A DNA stretch of 64,000 bases from Sphagnum magellanicum (Eukaryota; Streptophyta; Sphagnopsida; Sphagnales; Sphagnaceae): positions 33,408,001-33,472,000 of the forward strand of contig CM038908.1 of the NCBI GenBank assembly GCA_021904315.1, in the 5' to 3' direction. A program made the translations under genes and the position numbers. Each line of letters opens with the position of its first letter. Position 1 is the first letter of the stretch. Below the pieces are notes generated by a model. The model did not search any database and was not told the origin of the DNA. It saw only the letters and a list, made by a program, of their open reading frames with translations. Below, one piece after another: positions 11,737 to 22,139 of this stretch.

Positions 11737-12245
11737 GTGGGACCTGACCTCTCTTTTCAACTGACTTTCTGCAACAACTGTTCCATTTGTTGCCAAGTGC
11801 TTTCTTTTTCAAATGTGCTCACATCCTTTTTGTTTTGTCACAAATACACATAAATGTTCTTGTGATGAAGGAATTTTTTTTCAAGTGTTTCAATGACAGC
11901 AATTCTGAAGTTTCACCCTGCATGTCATGGTTTTAAGGATCTGCTGTGCAATCTGGAAAGGCTATAGATGTGTGTGATTTTATCTATCATAAATCACAGT
12001 AGTCAGCAAATTCACAATTTCCACAAGTGATGAGGATGGGGAGGAAAAGATAGAGAAATAAAAAGTGAGCTATGTAGCACTGGATGGAATCATCAGTTTT
12101 TTTGGGGGGGGAGAGGAGTTATGCATTGTTGGGTTTGGGAGATCTGGGAATGCAACACATAAAAAGAAAAGGAAACAAGAGTACAGTCTATTATATCTGT
12201 CGTGTAATGAAAAGTAGATGGGAACTGTGTGGGTGGTGGAGACAG

Positions 12246-12428
12246 ATTGTAATTCAAGGATTGAGGGAGACAGGTCAATTTCAAGATGCTTTGGAGAAAG
12301 GGAGGAGGCCACTTGAAGACCCTGCCACTTGTCAAACGAAAACCAAATTGGTCAGCGTGAGCAATGAAAAAATTGTCACAAGTTTGTGTGGAGGGGTTGC
12401 TAACTGCATTGTTAATGTGTGCTTTTAA
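12246..12428 (+). pseudogene. KOB1-like last exon: IVIQGLRE block
   Basis: The exon follows GTGGAGACAG and reads IVIQGLRETGQFQDALEKGR, then about 40 further residues to a TAA at 12426-12428. The IIQGLRE-A/T-G block is one of the most typical C-terminal signatures of this family. The tail beyond it is poorly conserved in the family as well, so its divergence says little. Confidence 0.7.
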
Positions 12429-13555
12429 AATTCATAAAGTTGACACATGTTCTAGTATATGGTGTTGCTGACTATGAATCTCCATCAAAATCCATGCAAA
12501 ACATTCATGGGTGGTGGTGGCCCTTGTTCTTTGAATGTGGCAAGCAAAAAATTCAGAACGATGTTCTTTCACTGACAACATTGGAAAATACCATTTCCAA
12601 TTGTGCATTTCAATCCATATCAAGGTATTGATCCTACCTTCCAACCATTCATTTGAATCCAAATCAAGTTATCTAGCCTAATTTCCTTGCATGCAAGATG
12701 TAGAGAATGGGAAACATTTAGTGAAGTGAAATATGAACAATATTGTATAATGTTCAAACTTACCATGATTTGTCTTTAACAAATGTGAATTTCTTTTTTT
12801 TAAATGCATCCAATAACATCACAATCCTATGTGCTTTCCTTGCTAATACATAGCCTCCATTTGCAACAAAGATTTTGTTAATGACTATCTCAACAAACAA
12901 ACCTTTCTCATCATGATAGGAGCATGGACTAGATACTATGGCCTCTATTTTTACCATGGCTTATGTTGCTCCAAATAAATGAGCTCACATACTCTTACTC
13001 ATGATCAAGAGTAACCATTCTTGTTTTCACAACAAAGATGCATTCCAAGCATATCACGAAACTTGTTAATAGAGAGCCTTGTTGGGTATTTTTTGTAAAA
13101 CATTTAATTTTATGTAAGATTTATTTATAGCCAAAGTGGCTATCAGCCATCGGGAAGATGTAGAAAAAGTGGTGATCATCCGAGTTAGCCAAATCTAGCT
13201 ATAAACCAAATATAAAGTACATATCTTTAATCATTCTTCTATATTTTGGCTACACATTTAAAACCAAGCATAGAAATATAGAGAATTTTACTAATTTTTC
13301 TCATTTTTCATGATTGAAAACCTTAAAAATCACTTAATTTTAAAAAATTTCTTCTTGGTGAAATCTTTTCAATATTAAAAAAAAGGCTGCTTAACATGTT
13401 TCTCTATTTCTCTTCATCATCCCTTCTAGTCTATATACTAATGTCCTAAATCATGTAGTTTGAAGATCACAATCCATTTCATGAATTAACTTCAACCCCA
13501 CTTTTCAGCCCCTTTCACATGGTTTTCACACACTCCTCTTTGCATTCTTTTTTAT
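12429..13555. other. Downstream flank of the KOB1-like copy; nothing recognised
   Basis: The first 200 bases may hold the old 3' untranslated part of the KOB1-like copy. From about 12,700 the sequence becomes AT-rich and I see no exon-like or transposase-like signal. Confidence 0.4.
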
Positions 13556-13556
13556 A

Positions 13557-13838
13557 TACATTTGTGTTTAACTTGTTTTGTAGTTCTAGTCTCACACAAC
13601 ATCCTATTTTATCTCATTTTTTTGCAAGCTCTTCTCAATGATCCTTTTTCATGTGCATTTGTGTTGACTTGTTCTGTAGTTTTGGTCTCATGCAATGTCT
13701 TGTTCCATTGTAGTTTTTTTGCAAGTTTTGCTTCGTGCTCCTCTTTCATGTGCATCTACATTGACTTGTTTTGTAGTTCTAGTCTTGTGTAGCATCCTAC
13801 TCCATTGCAATTTTTTTGCAAGTTTTGTTCAACTTTCT
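13557..13838. repeat. Tandem repeat of about 97 bp, three copies
   Basis: Each copy holds GACTTGTTTTGTAGTTCTAG (or a close variant), then a CAT-rich middle, TTTTTTTGCAAG and a TCATGTGCAT-like end. Copies start near 13,557, 13,656 and 13,752, and the last is cut short. Adjacent plus-strand frames of 76 and 102 codons merely translate the repeat. Confidence 0.75.
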
Positions 13839-14124
13839 TCTTGTCTTGTTAGATTTCGTTTTATCAACTTTGTTTTCTTCCTCTTGTCGATTCACAATGA
13901 ATGCAAGATGCAACTTCACACAATTCTTACAATCAATCATGTTGCATTCTTGTCAAAGATCTTGCAAGAGGTAAATACTAAATTTGTGAGGTGTTTTTTT
14001 TAATTTCAATACCATTGTTGAAGAAATCACTAATAGTTTTGATTTGGTTTTTACAACTCTACATGATTATCACATTGTCATTGCAATGAATAATCTCTTG
14101 GCAAATTTAGGCCATTTGGTGAAA

Positions 14125-15085
14125 TCTAAGTCCACCACTTGGTTCTTGAGGTTTTTGCTTGTTGAATACAATATATGATGAACGATGAATCAAAAGCTTT
14201 AAGATGACCAAGGATATGTTGTTTTACATTGTTAATCAATTGAGGCATTTGATGGCAAAACAATACACAAAGTACATGAAATCAAATCCTATGGAAATCA
14301 TATTAACATGCATAATTTACAAATCAACATAGTGCATGAATTTTCTCATTTTCTATGAGCTATTTATTGTGGGCAAATCAATAATGTCTATTGTGCTTCA
14401 TGAGGTTGTCTTCACAATCAATAGAATGGTCAAAGATCTTATCTCATGGCCATGTGGAGATGAAATGCAAGTGGTTGTTGTGTGTTTCAAAGATTGGTGT
14501 GGCTTATTTTCTATGCAAGGTGCCATCAACAAAACACACATCTCCATGTAGCTAAACCCTTTGGGGCCCTTTCATGAGGACTATTACCACCATAAAACAT
14601 GTGGTTACAACATTGTTGCACATGTAATAATTGATTGCAACAAATATTTCACTAACTTGTTTATTGCTCTTCTTAACAATGTCAATGACTACAAGGTAAT
14701 GAAGAGGTCAACGTTGTACAAATGTGCACATTACCATGGTCTTTTTAAACACACTAAAAGCTCAAGTGTTATTCTTCATTATTTTTTTAGGGACAAAGAA
14801 TATCCTTTGATCAATTAGATTATGACACCATAAAAGGAGGAAGGGTAAGATATGATTTTAGATTATTGTATAACAAGAAGCATAAACATGATAGGTCTAT
14901 TGTTGATAACTTTTTGAATATATTCAAGAAAACATTTTGAAAGCTTGTTGGGAAATTAAACTTTACATGTGAGATTTGTGTTGATTGCATTCACTTGATG
15001 TTTTACGAAATCAAGCTGATCCTCAAGTTGAGATGTTAATGTGCATTCTTGAATTGGAAATTGAAAAAAATCCCTAGGAAGTTTA
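14125..15085 (+). pseudogene. PIF/Harbinger transposase remnant (DDE_4 type)
   Basis: The reading order follows the family from N to C terminus. TTWFLRFLLVEYN lies near 14,138; MTKDMLF and KQYTKYMKS follow in shifted frames. Then come ELFIVGKSIMSIVLHEVVF and DLISWPCGDEMQV, then FKDWCGLFSMQGAINKTHIS (ending about 14,550). EDYYHHKTCGYNIVA and DCNKYFTNLFIALLNNVNDY cover about 14,578-14,692, followed by STLYKCAHYHGLF (14,713-14,751). A C-terminal stretch near 14,880-15,085 recalls the YNKKHxRxRSxVENAFGILK and HNILL region. The first catalytic Asp of GAIDGTHI reads Asn, and the frame is interrupted many times, so the copy cannot make a working enzyme. The partner Myb-like protein and the terminal repeats were not found. 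Confidence 0.85.
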
Positions 15086-15239
15086 AAATGTAGATGATCC
15101 ATTGGTCCTTCATAATATTTAAAGTTAAGAAAAACCTAGAGACATTTTGCAAGGGGAACCAATTAATTATTTGGGCATCAATGCAATTGCACATCAATTT
15201 AATACAAATAATTTATAAACCTTAAACTTTGACAATGTG

Positions 15240-15475
15240 CATCAAAGTTTGTTATTTTGAATCAAATGTACCATTCTTACAACTATGTTGCATCAAAACT
15301 TGGTTATTATTCAACACAATTGCACATTAGTAATATATGCACGTTAATAATAAAATTAATTTTTAAATTGTTATTTTCATGCATCAAAATTTTGGTGTTT
15401 GAATCAAATATACCATGTGTCACAACTAGATTGCATCAAAACCTAAAAAATATTGTTATTCAAAATGTGAGGATT
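15240..15475. repeat. Tandem duplication with about 138 bp spacing
   Basis: Two related segments share ATCAAA, then TTTGAATCAAAT with TACCAT, then ACAACTA with TTGCATCAAAAC, and end at GTTATT or TTATTCAA. They lie near 15,240-15,325 and 15,378-15,465. The DNA is AT-rich and non-coding. Confidence 0.55.
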
Positions 15476-17379
15476 TGCCACTTGTTCGCATGTCATTGTT
15501 AATGTTGTCTTCTTCTATAGGTGTAGTTGATAATTGAATGTTGTTGAATAGCTCTTTGTGTGTCATATGAATATTGTTGTTTACATTGCCTTTGCCTCTT
15601 GCAAAATGCCAAGTTTAAAACATTTGATAACCCAACAACGGCATTCGCAACACAAGTATTTGTGCATCATTCAAAAGTTTGTTTCTTGCTTTGAAGTAGT
15701 TGAATTGTTTATTGATCATGTGTTCATGTGTTCATGGGTTTTTCATCTTTTTGTTTTGGTGTAACCCCATGTTTGCACTAACATTCAAATGTTTTTCTCA
15801 ATAGCTTTTGCCATGTTTTTTGTGAGTTAAAGAGTAAATTATTTTTACTTGTGTACTTCCAATTAATTGAACTATTATTCTTCTAATTCCCTTGTTTACT
15901 ATCTTGGGTGTCTTTTAATTTTGTCCAAGGTTGGTGTGTGCAAGAATCTACTAAATTGTGGTAATGTGCAAGTAGGTAAATTACTGCAATTTGTGCATGA
16001 CTTTGTTAAATTTTGTGTAATTTAAATGATGTTGTATACTGTTCTCCTTCATTGATAGGTTCAAAAGAGATTAGTTTACCTAGAATTGTCATTGGAGTTC
16101 TAGCATTTATAGTAATCAACATGAACATGGACAACTTTCATTATTGATTGAATCATACCAAGCTTTGTTTTTTGAATTCTTGAATCATGGTTCAATTGTA
16201 TTGCAAATGAACAAGGGTGTGGTTGTGTGATTTGTATACATCATCTCCATCAACCATGAATTTTTCAACATAAGGTGGTGTGAAAATAGGTTGAGTTCCC
16301 ATGAATTCTTTTATCATGTTGTACATTCCACAATTGAAGTTATGAGGCAAATAGAAAATTCACTTCTTTCAAAGACTTAATGACCAATAATCTTCATTAT
16401 GTTTAGTACTTGTCATATAGTCAAAAATCTTTTTGAAGGTATAATAAATTGATTCCCACTTATCTTTACATGTAAATCCATTCTGCAAATGCTACGAACA
16501 ACTTGTGATCATTACTATTACTAATATTTTCTTCCATTTCATAATAGTTCTCTCAAAGTTGGGTAAAAGTACACAAGGGTGGGCCAAAAATGGTGGATCA
16601 AAGACTATTTTGAAAATCTTTTTGCTTTATATTTGAATGAATTTTAGGTTGAGGGAATTGGTTTGATTTTCAAATCGATTTAATTATGTTAAAATTAAAA
16701 TTTGTTTTTCCAAATCCAAGTTTAGGCCACCATTTGTAACTCCTTTTTAATAAAGATTGGTCTTGAAAATTGTTGATCTTAATATGAAAAAGGATTTTTT
16801 TCCATTTTAAACTTTTAAATTTGAATATATATAATTTATTTAATATTTTTTTTGGGAGCTTAAATGTTATTAGTTTTCAAAATATTATGTCCCAAAGTTT
16901 CAAAAACATTGTACAAACAAATTATGAAATAAAAATTCATATTCAAATTTAGGTGGATTGGCACAACTTTCCTATTAAAGTTCATCTAGAATTGACCATT
17001 CATTATTCTGCTATGTTTTTTTCATTATTGAAAAAATTCATGTGTTAGCTTCACATAAATGAATTTTTTTTTTGTGATATGCAAGAAAAATTTAAAATTT
17101 AATGTAACAATGATTTAAAAACTACCATTTGGACAATCCATTTTTGTATAGTGTGGTTTACAACTACATAATTGTTTCAAGCATTCACCTTATAACTAGA
17201 GTTACAATTCATCATTTTTCATTTTGATCAAAACCATAATTTCTCCATGTTCCCAATTGGATTAATGTGGTTTCTTTGATTAAACTTCAATGTTGGATTA
17301 AGAACTTGTAGTTATTAATTTTTTACTTTTGAACTTCTTCTTTAGAGGACCAATTTCAATGTCCTTATGTTGTGGCATC
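15476..17379. other. AT-rich DNA, nothing recognised
   Basis: Short frames only, no splice pattern, no transposase motif. Poly-A and poly-T runs are common. The stretch is probably worn-down repeat. Confidence 0.5.
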
Positions 17380-17960
17380 CATGTAAACATTTGCAGCATT
17401 CAAACAAAGTTGGAGATTGAAAAGAAAAGGTAAGACTTTGTAGATTGTTGAATGCCTTGAATGGTTTCATAATTGCAAACTTGATTCATGTTCAAATTAG
17501 CCTCAAATGTTGCCATGTAGATTGGAAAGCAATTCTTGTAGCATTCATATGGAGTTGGAGGTTGGAAAAGAAAATGTAAGACCTTGCAAATTGTTGAATG
17601 CCATGAATGGTTTCATAATTGCAAACTTGATTCATGTTCAAATTAACCTTGAATGTTGCTATGTAGATTGGAAAGCAATTCTTGTAGCATTCATATGGAG
17701 TTGGAGGTTGGAAAAGAAAATGTAAGACCTTGCAAATTGTTGAATGCCATGAATGGTTTCATAATTGCAAACTTGATTCATGTTCAAATTAACCTTGAAT
17801 GTTGCTATGTAGATTGGAAAGCAATTCTTGTAGCATTCATATGGAGTTGGAGGTTGGAAAAGAAAATGTAAGACCTTGCAAATTGTTGAATGCCTTGAAT
17901 GGTTTCATAATTGTAAACTTGATTCATGTTTAAATTACTCTTGAATGTTGTTTTGCAAAT
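17380..17960. repeat. 146 bp tandem repeat, about four copies
   Basis: Two inner copies (about 17,521-17,666 and 17,667-17,812) are almost identical. Each runs ATTGGAAAGCAATTCTTGTA, ATATGGAGTTGGAGGTTGG, GAAAATGTAAGACCTTGC, TTGTTGAATGCC, ATGGTTTCATAATTGCAAAC. An outer copy on each side is more diverged, and a faint fifth begins near 17,957. Two identical 72-codon frames at 17507 and 17653 are by-products of the repeat. Confidence 0.9.
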
Positions 17961-18019
17961 TAAAAAACATGTGTTGTAACATTTAGAGACATTTGGAGAT
18001 TGGAAGGAAACTTGTTGAT

Positions 18020-20450
18020 TACAATCTAATAGCTACATTGATAGTTTAGATTTTAGAATTGAAGAGGAAAATATTGATGAACAACTCACATTCTTTTCGT
18101 AGACATTCAACATCTTGGTAGTCTTTTTCATAATTGTTAATTGTGTTGCTCCAAGAAATGGTGAACATTGCTACAATTTTGTACAATGTCTCTACCTAAA
18201 TCTTTACATTGTATTTTTTTGAAATTATGCTTACATCTAAAATTTGAAAACAAGAATTATTGTTGGAATACCTACAAATTGCCTTTGCATCCTTCTTTTG
18301 CATCACTCTTGTGACATTGTTCATCACTCATTGTTCTTGTGATAAAGCTCTTGTGCTTCATCTACAACAATAATTCAAATTGTGGAGGGAGAGGGAGGTT
18401 GTGAGGAAGTGGGCTTGCAAGGTGCACAATGCTTTGTAGCATTGAATTGTGAAGTCCTTTGATGCAATTATCTATAACATTGGTCTATGATGAGTGAAAT
18501 CTATATTTTGTGAAGGTTTGATTGTAACTAGCAAAATCACTAACTTAGACTTGCCACTGGCTACCACATTGGATTCCATATAAGCCTTGATGGCAGGTAG
18601 CTGCATATGTGAATCCACACTTTGATCATCAAATTGTGGCATTGACGTATCGAGGAGTTAGCATTAAGAATGAATAGTGCATAATACATGCACACCAAAC
18701 CACACTTCATCCAATTTGGGCAAGCATTAAACAGGAGCAACAAATTACATGTTCCACATACAGCTGAATCAAACACAAAATGGCCATAAGAATGCTGAAA
18801 GCGGGTCAAGTGTTGGGGTCTATATGACTGGATAGCAAGAAGGTGATCACAGAGGGCTAGCATAGAGCAGATGGTAATCAGTCATCCACCGACAATAACA
18901 CTCTCCATGAACACCACCACAACAGCAAAAACCTCAATGGGTAGTTGCACTTGCTACTGGAGTCTAAACTGATTGACCAGTCTGGCCATGTCTTTTGTTC
19001 TTCCTCATGGCATGCAACGACAAGTTTTCAGACTCAAATGATGGGGGAGTGGGGGGGTTGAAACCATGAAAACCTAGGAGTCAGCTGCAGGAAGCTATTT
19101 CAGCCCATAAAAATTTTATGTTGAAAGTCAGGTATCTATTATGTAGATGGGCACACAAAAACCAAATCTCCAACTCAAATGATATGTTTGAGAAAGGTAA
19201 TGATGCCCACCTTCCGTCCGTAGACCCCTTAATTTATGTCATAAGCCAATAGAAACTCATGTTCAGGCAATGAGTGTACATAGAGTGTCTGCTTTACTTC
19301 TGCAGAGTGTGATGCAAGCATCTACGTCCTGCAGGCTAATTGCTCCCGTAACTATTACTCCTCCTTCCTGAGTGTGTTCCATGATCATCCTGCAGCTCCC
19401 CATGCCCAATCAAGCTGATAGCTCTCTCTCATACGCTAACTTTAAGCAGCTCAAATATGACATTTTATTGTGGGCCTAGTATATTTTTCTATCAATGGCT
19501 CCAAGTTCCACCTTCATGAGTGTACAATATATATATGTCTCTCTTCTACGTCACTTGATACTAGTCTTTGGTATTTTATCGTACAGAGTACAGAGCTATG
19601 TGCATGATAGTTGTCTGGTTGTTGGTTGTGATTGTCGAACCAAAGGGTTTTGAGATCTGACTATTTTATTTGATGTACCTTAGTACCTTGGCAGGCAACT
19701 TTGACACGTGTCTGTCAAACAATTATTTTTATTTATTTTGAACATTTTCATTTCGACAAATGAAAATGCTCCCTGAAGATTCAATACTTTTCCTCCATCA
19801 CCAAATTTTTAAAAATAAATTGAATTTTTTTCCATCATATTCCACTTTCATTTCAGAAGGGGGGCATTTTTTTTTGTACCAGCATTTTACTTTTGGACAG
19901 ACAGGTTCTAGAAACCTGTCACCATTTAATACTAAATCCCTCGACTTGGGATGCTCACATATGACACAACAGTAGAAATTTAAAATTCAAAAAAAAATTT
20001 AAGGAAAAAAAAACTACTTAAAAATGGCTACCTTTTTAAAAGCTAGGGTGTACTTTTGGCCTTTTTGCCCCCCAAAAAAAAGAAAAAAGTACATAATTGC
20101 TTTGCCCAGAGGACCTCAACTTGTCTGAAAAGGGCCTACAACCTGTTTATGGATCCAGTTCCAGATCCAGCAGGAGGCCACTTGTATGGTGTAGTTCCAA
20201 TTCCAGTTAAAGAATCTTCTGGACCTCTAGAAGTGGCCACCAGAACAAAAAGCAGGAGTGTTGGGCAGTGGGTTACCAAAGCAGGTGGCCACAGCTACAT
20301 GAACTATGTAGATTTCTAGATCCATGCAAGTTTGCCTTTTGTTGCAAGTGGAACTCTAACTGGACAATTTATGCAACTCCAAGGCTTTGAGCTATTGCTT
20401 CAGTTGGTTTACCCATCCTCCATTCAACCCAACACTTGAACCATGGTGAT
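18020..20450. other. Mixed sequence, more complex from 18.55 to 20.45 kb, no gene recognised
   Basis: From about 18,550 the base composition is more balanced and CpG is more frequent than in the flanks. Frames of 100 codons (minus, 18561-18863) and 87 codons (plus, 20056-20319) are present but match nothing I know. A small gene or old unique sequence is possible. Confidence 0.3.
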
Positions 20451-21666
20451 GTTAGAGATAAAAACACACTATAGTGAATTTTGTGAATGTCAAAATTGTA
20501 GTTTTGTTGAGGTTGACAAATATTGTTCCATAAAATGCAATGTATTATGAGGAATATAAGAAAGGGATTAAAGTAAATCTTAATCCTTTGACATTTGAAA
20601 TAATTCTACTAAAATCATTAATATTCCACCAAAAGTGGATTTTTACAATTGAGGCAAGTCATACATCTCAAGATCCATAATCATGATTATGGACTTATTG
20701 TTTATAATGAAATTTGGATAATGTACTCAACTTTGGAACATAACACTTTCAAGGTCTATAACACTTTAAGTCAAAAACCATATTGGAAAAAAATATTCTA
20801 TCAAAATGGTAACATATTATTAAGTCAATTAAGATGCCTAAATTGATCTTTTCAAAACCAATATTTTTTAAAAGTGTTTTAAAATAGCCCTAAAGTGGGG
20901 TGGCTTGAACTTAGCCATGCAAAAAAATGTTAATTTTAATATCATTTGAAGGCTTTTATTTTGAGCCCAATTTATGAACTTTCAACTATTGGTTTTGGTA
21001 TGCCTTAGTGTACTTTATCCATTTTTCAATTTGATACATTCCAAGACATTGTGAGAAAAAAATAACAAAATCAATTATCATCTTTCACATTTTGGTTAGA
21101 GGAGCCCAAATATTTTTGGCATTATTTTCCATGATCATCTTGAACAAATTGGATTTGTACACATCAAGGTCAAATGCACCAAACACCTCACTCACCAATT
21201 GTTCAACATCCCTAATCTTCCTTAAGGATCAAAACACTCTTCACATGTGAAGGTAATAATCAAATATTCCATAAACATATTGTGTAACTTAGTTTGACAA
21301 AACTTGATTGCTTTCAATGACAAAGGTTGCATGTGTTATTTTGATTAAGTTTTTCACTGCATTAAAAATATGCATGATGCAAACAAGGCTTATAATTGTG
21401 TCAAAACGTCTCAACATTAACCAAGAATTCCAAGTTGGATGTAACATTTTAGTTTGTAGATTGTCCAATATCATTTTCAAAAAATAATGAATGTTACTTG
21501 TATAACGTGTTGATTTGAATGGCCTTGACATAAAAATTGCCTAGCTAGTTAGTTTGAAATGCTTTTTTGAAAAGTTAGGAAAGTACTTTTACAACAATTA
21601 TGAACTTACCTTTAGAAAAAAATGCACTATAGGTAAAATTGAAAAGGTATGAATAGCCAAGTTTGT

Positions 21667-22125
21667 CTAATGTGTCATGAAATTGAGACCAATCAAAAGG
21701 ATCAAATTGAAATTGGATTTGTGAAATAACACATGTGACAAACACTTATCAAATAGAGAACGACAACAATTAGAAATTTTTTTCTTGCTAAACGCCAAAC
21801 ATGGACAACCAATTGGAGGAAGTTTTTTCCTTGCTAAACTCCAAACATGGACAACCAGTTGGAAGGTAGAATCACAATAGATTTGGACAAATTTAACCTC
21901 ATTTTTCACATGTGTAAATTTCTTATTTTGATAGAACACCTCAAATTTCACCCTTAGAATATTATAAACAACTTCATGCCTTCTTGAAGCTTCATCTTGC
22001 CAGGGAATGTCAAATACACTTTGCACCTCATCAATGTCCCTAGAACATTGCCATTTATTATGAGCTTTGTGCATAGTAATCATGCTACCCAAACATTTAA
22101 AAAAAATTATACCAAATTTTAACAT
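21667..22125 (-). CDS. Unidentified open frame, 152 codons
   Basis: This is the second longest open frame in the window and one of the longest in AT-rich DNA. It contains IDEVQSVFDIPWQDEASRRH and a Lys/Phe-rich middle. It spans a duplicated 52-58 bp unit (21,777-21,863) that repeats KKLPPIGCPCLAFSKKK-like text. No family is recognised and no signal peptide or clear membrane segment is seen. It may be a transposase scrap or chance. Confidence 0.2.
   Translation of the reverse strand: MLKFGIIFFKCLGSMITMHKAHNKWQCSRDIDEVQSVFDIPWQDEASRRHEVVYNILRVKFEVFYQNKKFTHVKNEVKFVQIYCDSTFQLVVHVWSLARKKLPPIGCPCLAFSKKKISNCCRSLFDKCLSHVLFHKSNFNLILLIGLNFMTH
21777..21863. repeat. Short tandem duplication
   Basis: The phrase TTCTTGCTAAACGCCAAACA (with CCAAACATGGACAACCAATTGGA following) recurs directly after itself with few changes, at about 21,782 and 21,829. 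Confidence 0.7.
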
Positions 22126-22139
22126 TCATTTATTAAAAG

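Larger units (their letters stand above)
7595..12428 (+). pseudogene. KOBITO1/ELD1/ABI8-like gene, decayed multi-exon copy
   Basis: The family is plant-specific. Its members are type II membrane proteins with a glycosyltransferase-like lumenal domain, known in Arabidopsis for roles in cellulose deposition, cell elongation, ABA response and plasmodesmatal control. Exons seen here, in order: 7595-7906 (anchor), about 8471-8603 (WISYHRSVGVDFFFLF), 8854-8916, 9238-9357 (KPSSYEKFVK, LNMEAAF), 9799-9929 (DDDELLHPA, then FPNY), 10131-10175 (EPFTK), 10391 to about 10775 (FKK, NGRSAAQVQ, later VVNYT), 11323-11402 (IMASTAS), 11649-11736 (NGVFTQIHVP), 12246-12428 (IVIQGLRE). Most junctions are clean GT-AG with matching phase. 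Decay is clear: TGA at 10532-10534 and 11653-11655 where the family has Arg, a one-base loss within 9799-9929, a frame change between about 10560 and 10650, and a phase mismatch between the first two exons. The family assignment is by remembered sequence pattern, not a database search. I call it a pseudogene with good confidence, although assembly errors could explain single lesions. Confidence 0.8.

Noticed and set aside
17507-17871. Two identical 72-codon proteins in tandem
   Set aside because: They are the 146 bp tandem repeat read in two frames, not duplicated genes.
17380-17960. CRISPR-like array
   Set aside because: The units are contiguous with no spacers and the context is plant nuclear DNA.
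21667-22125. hAT or MULE transposase on the minus strand
   Set aside because: No dimerisation, zinc-finger or DDE motif could be matched, so it is left as an unidentified frame.
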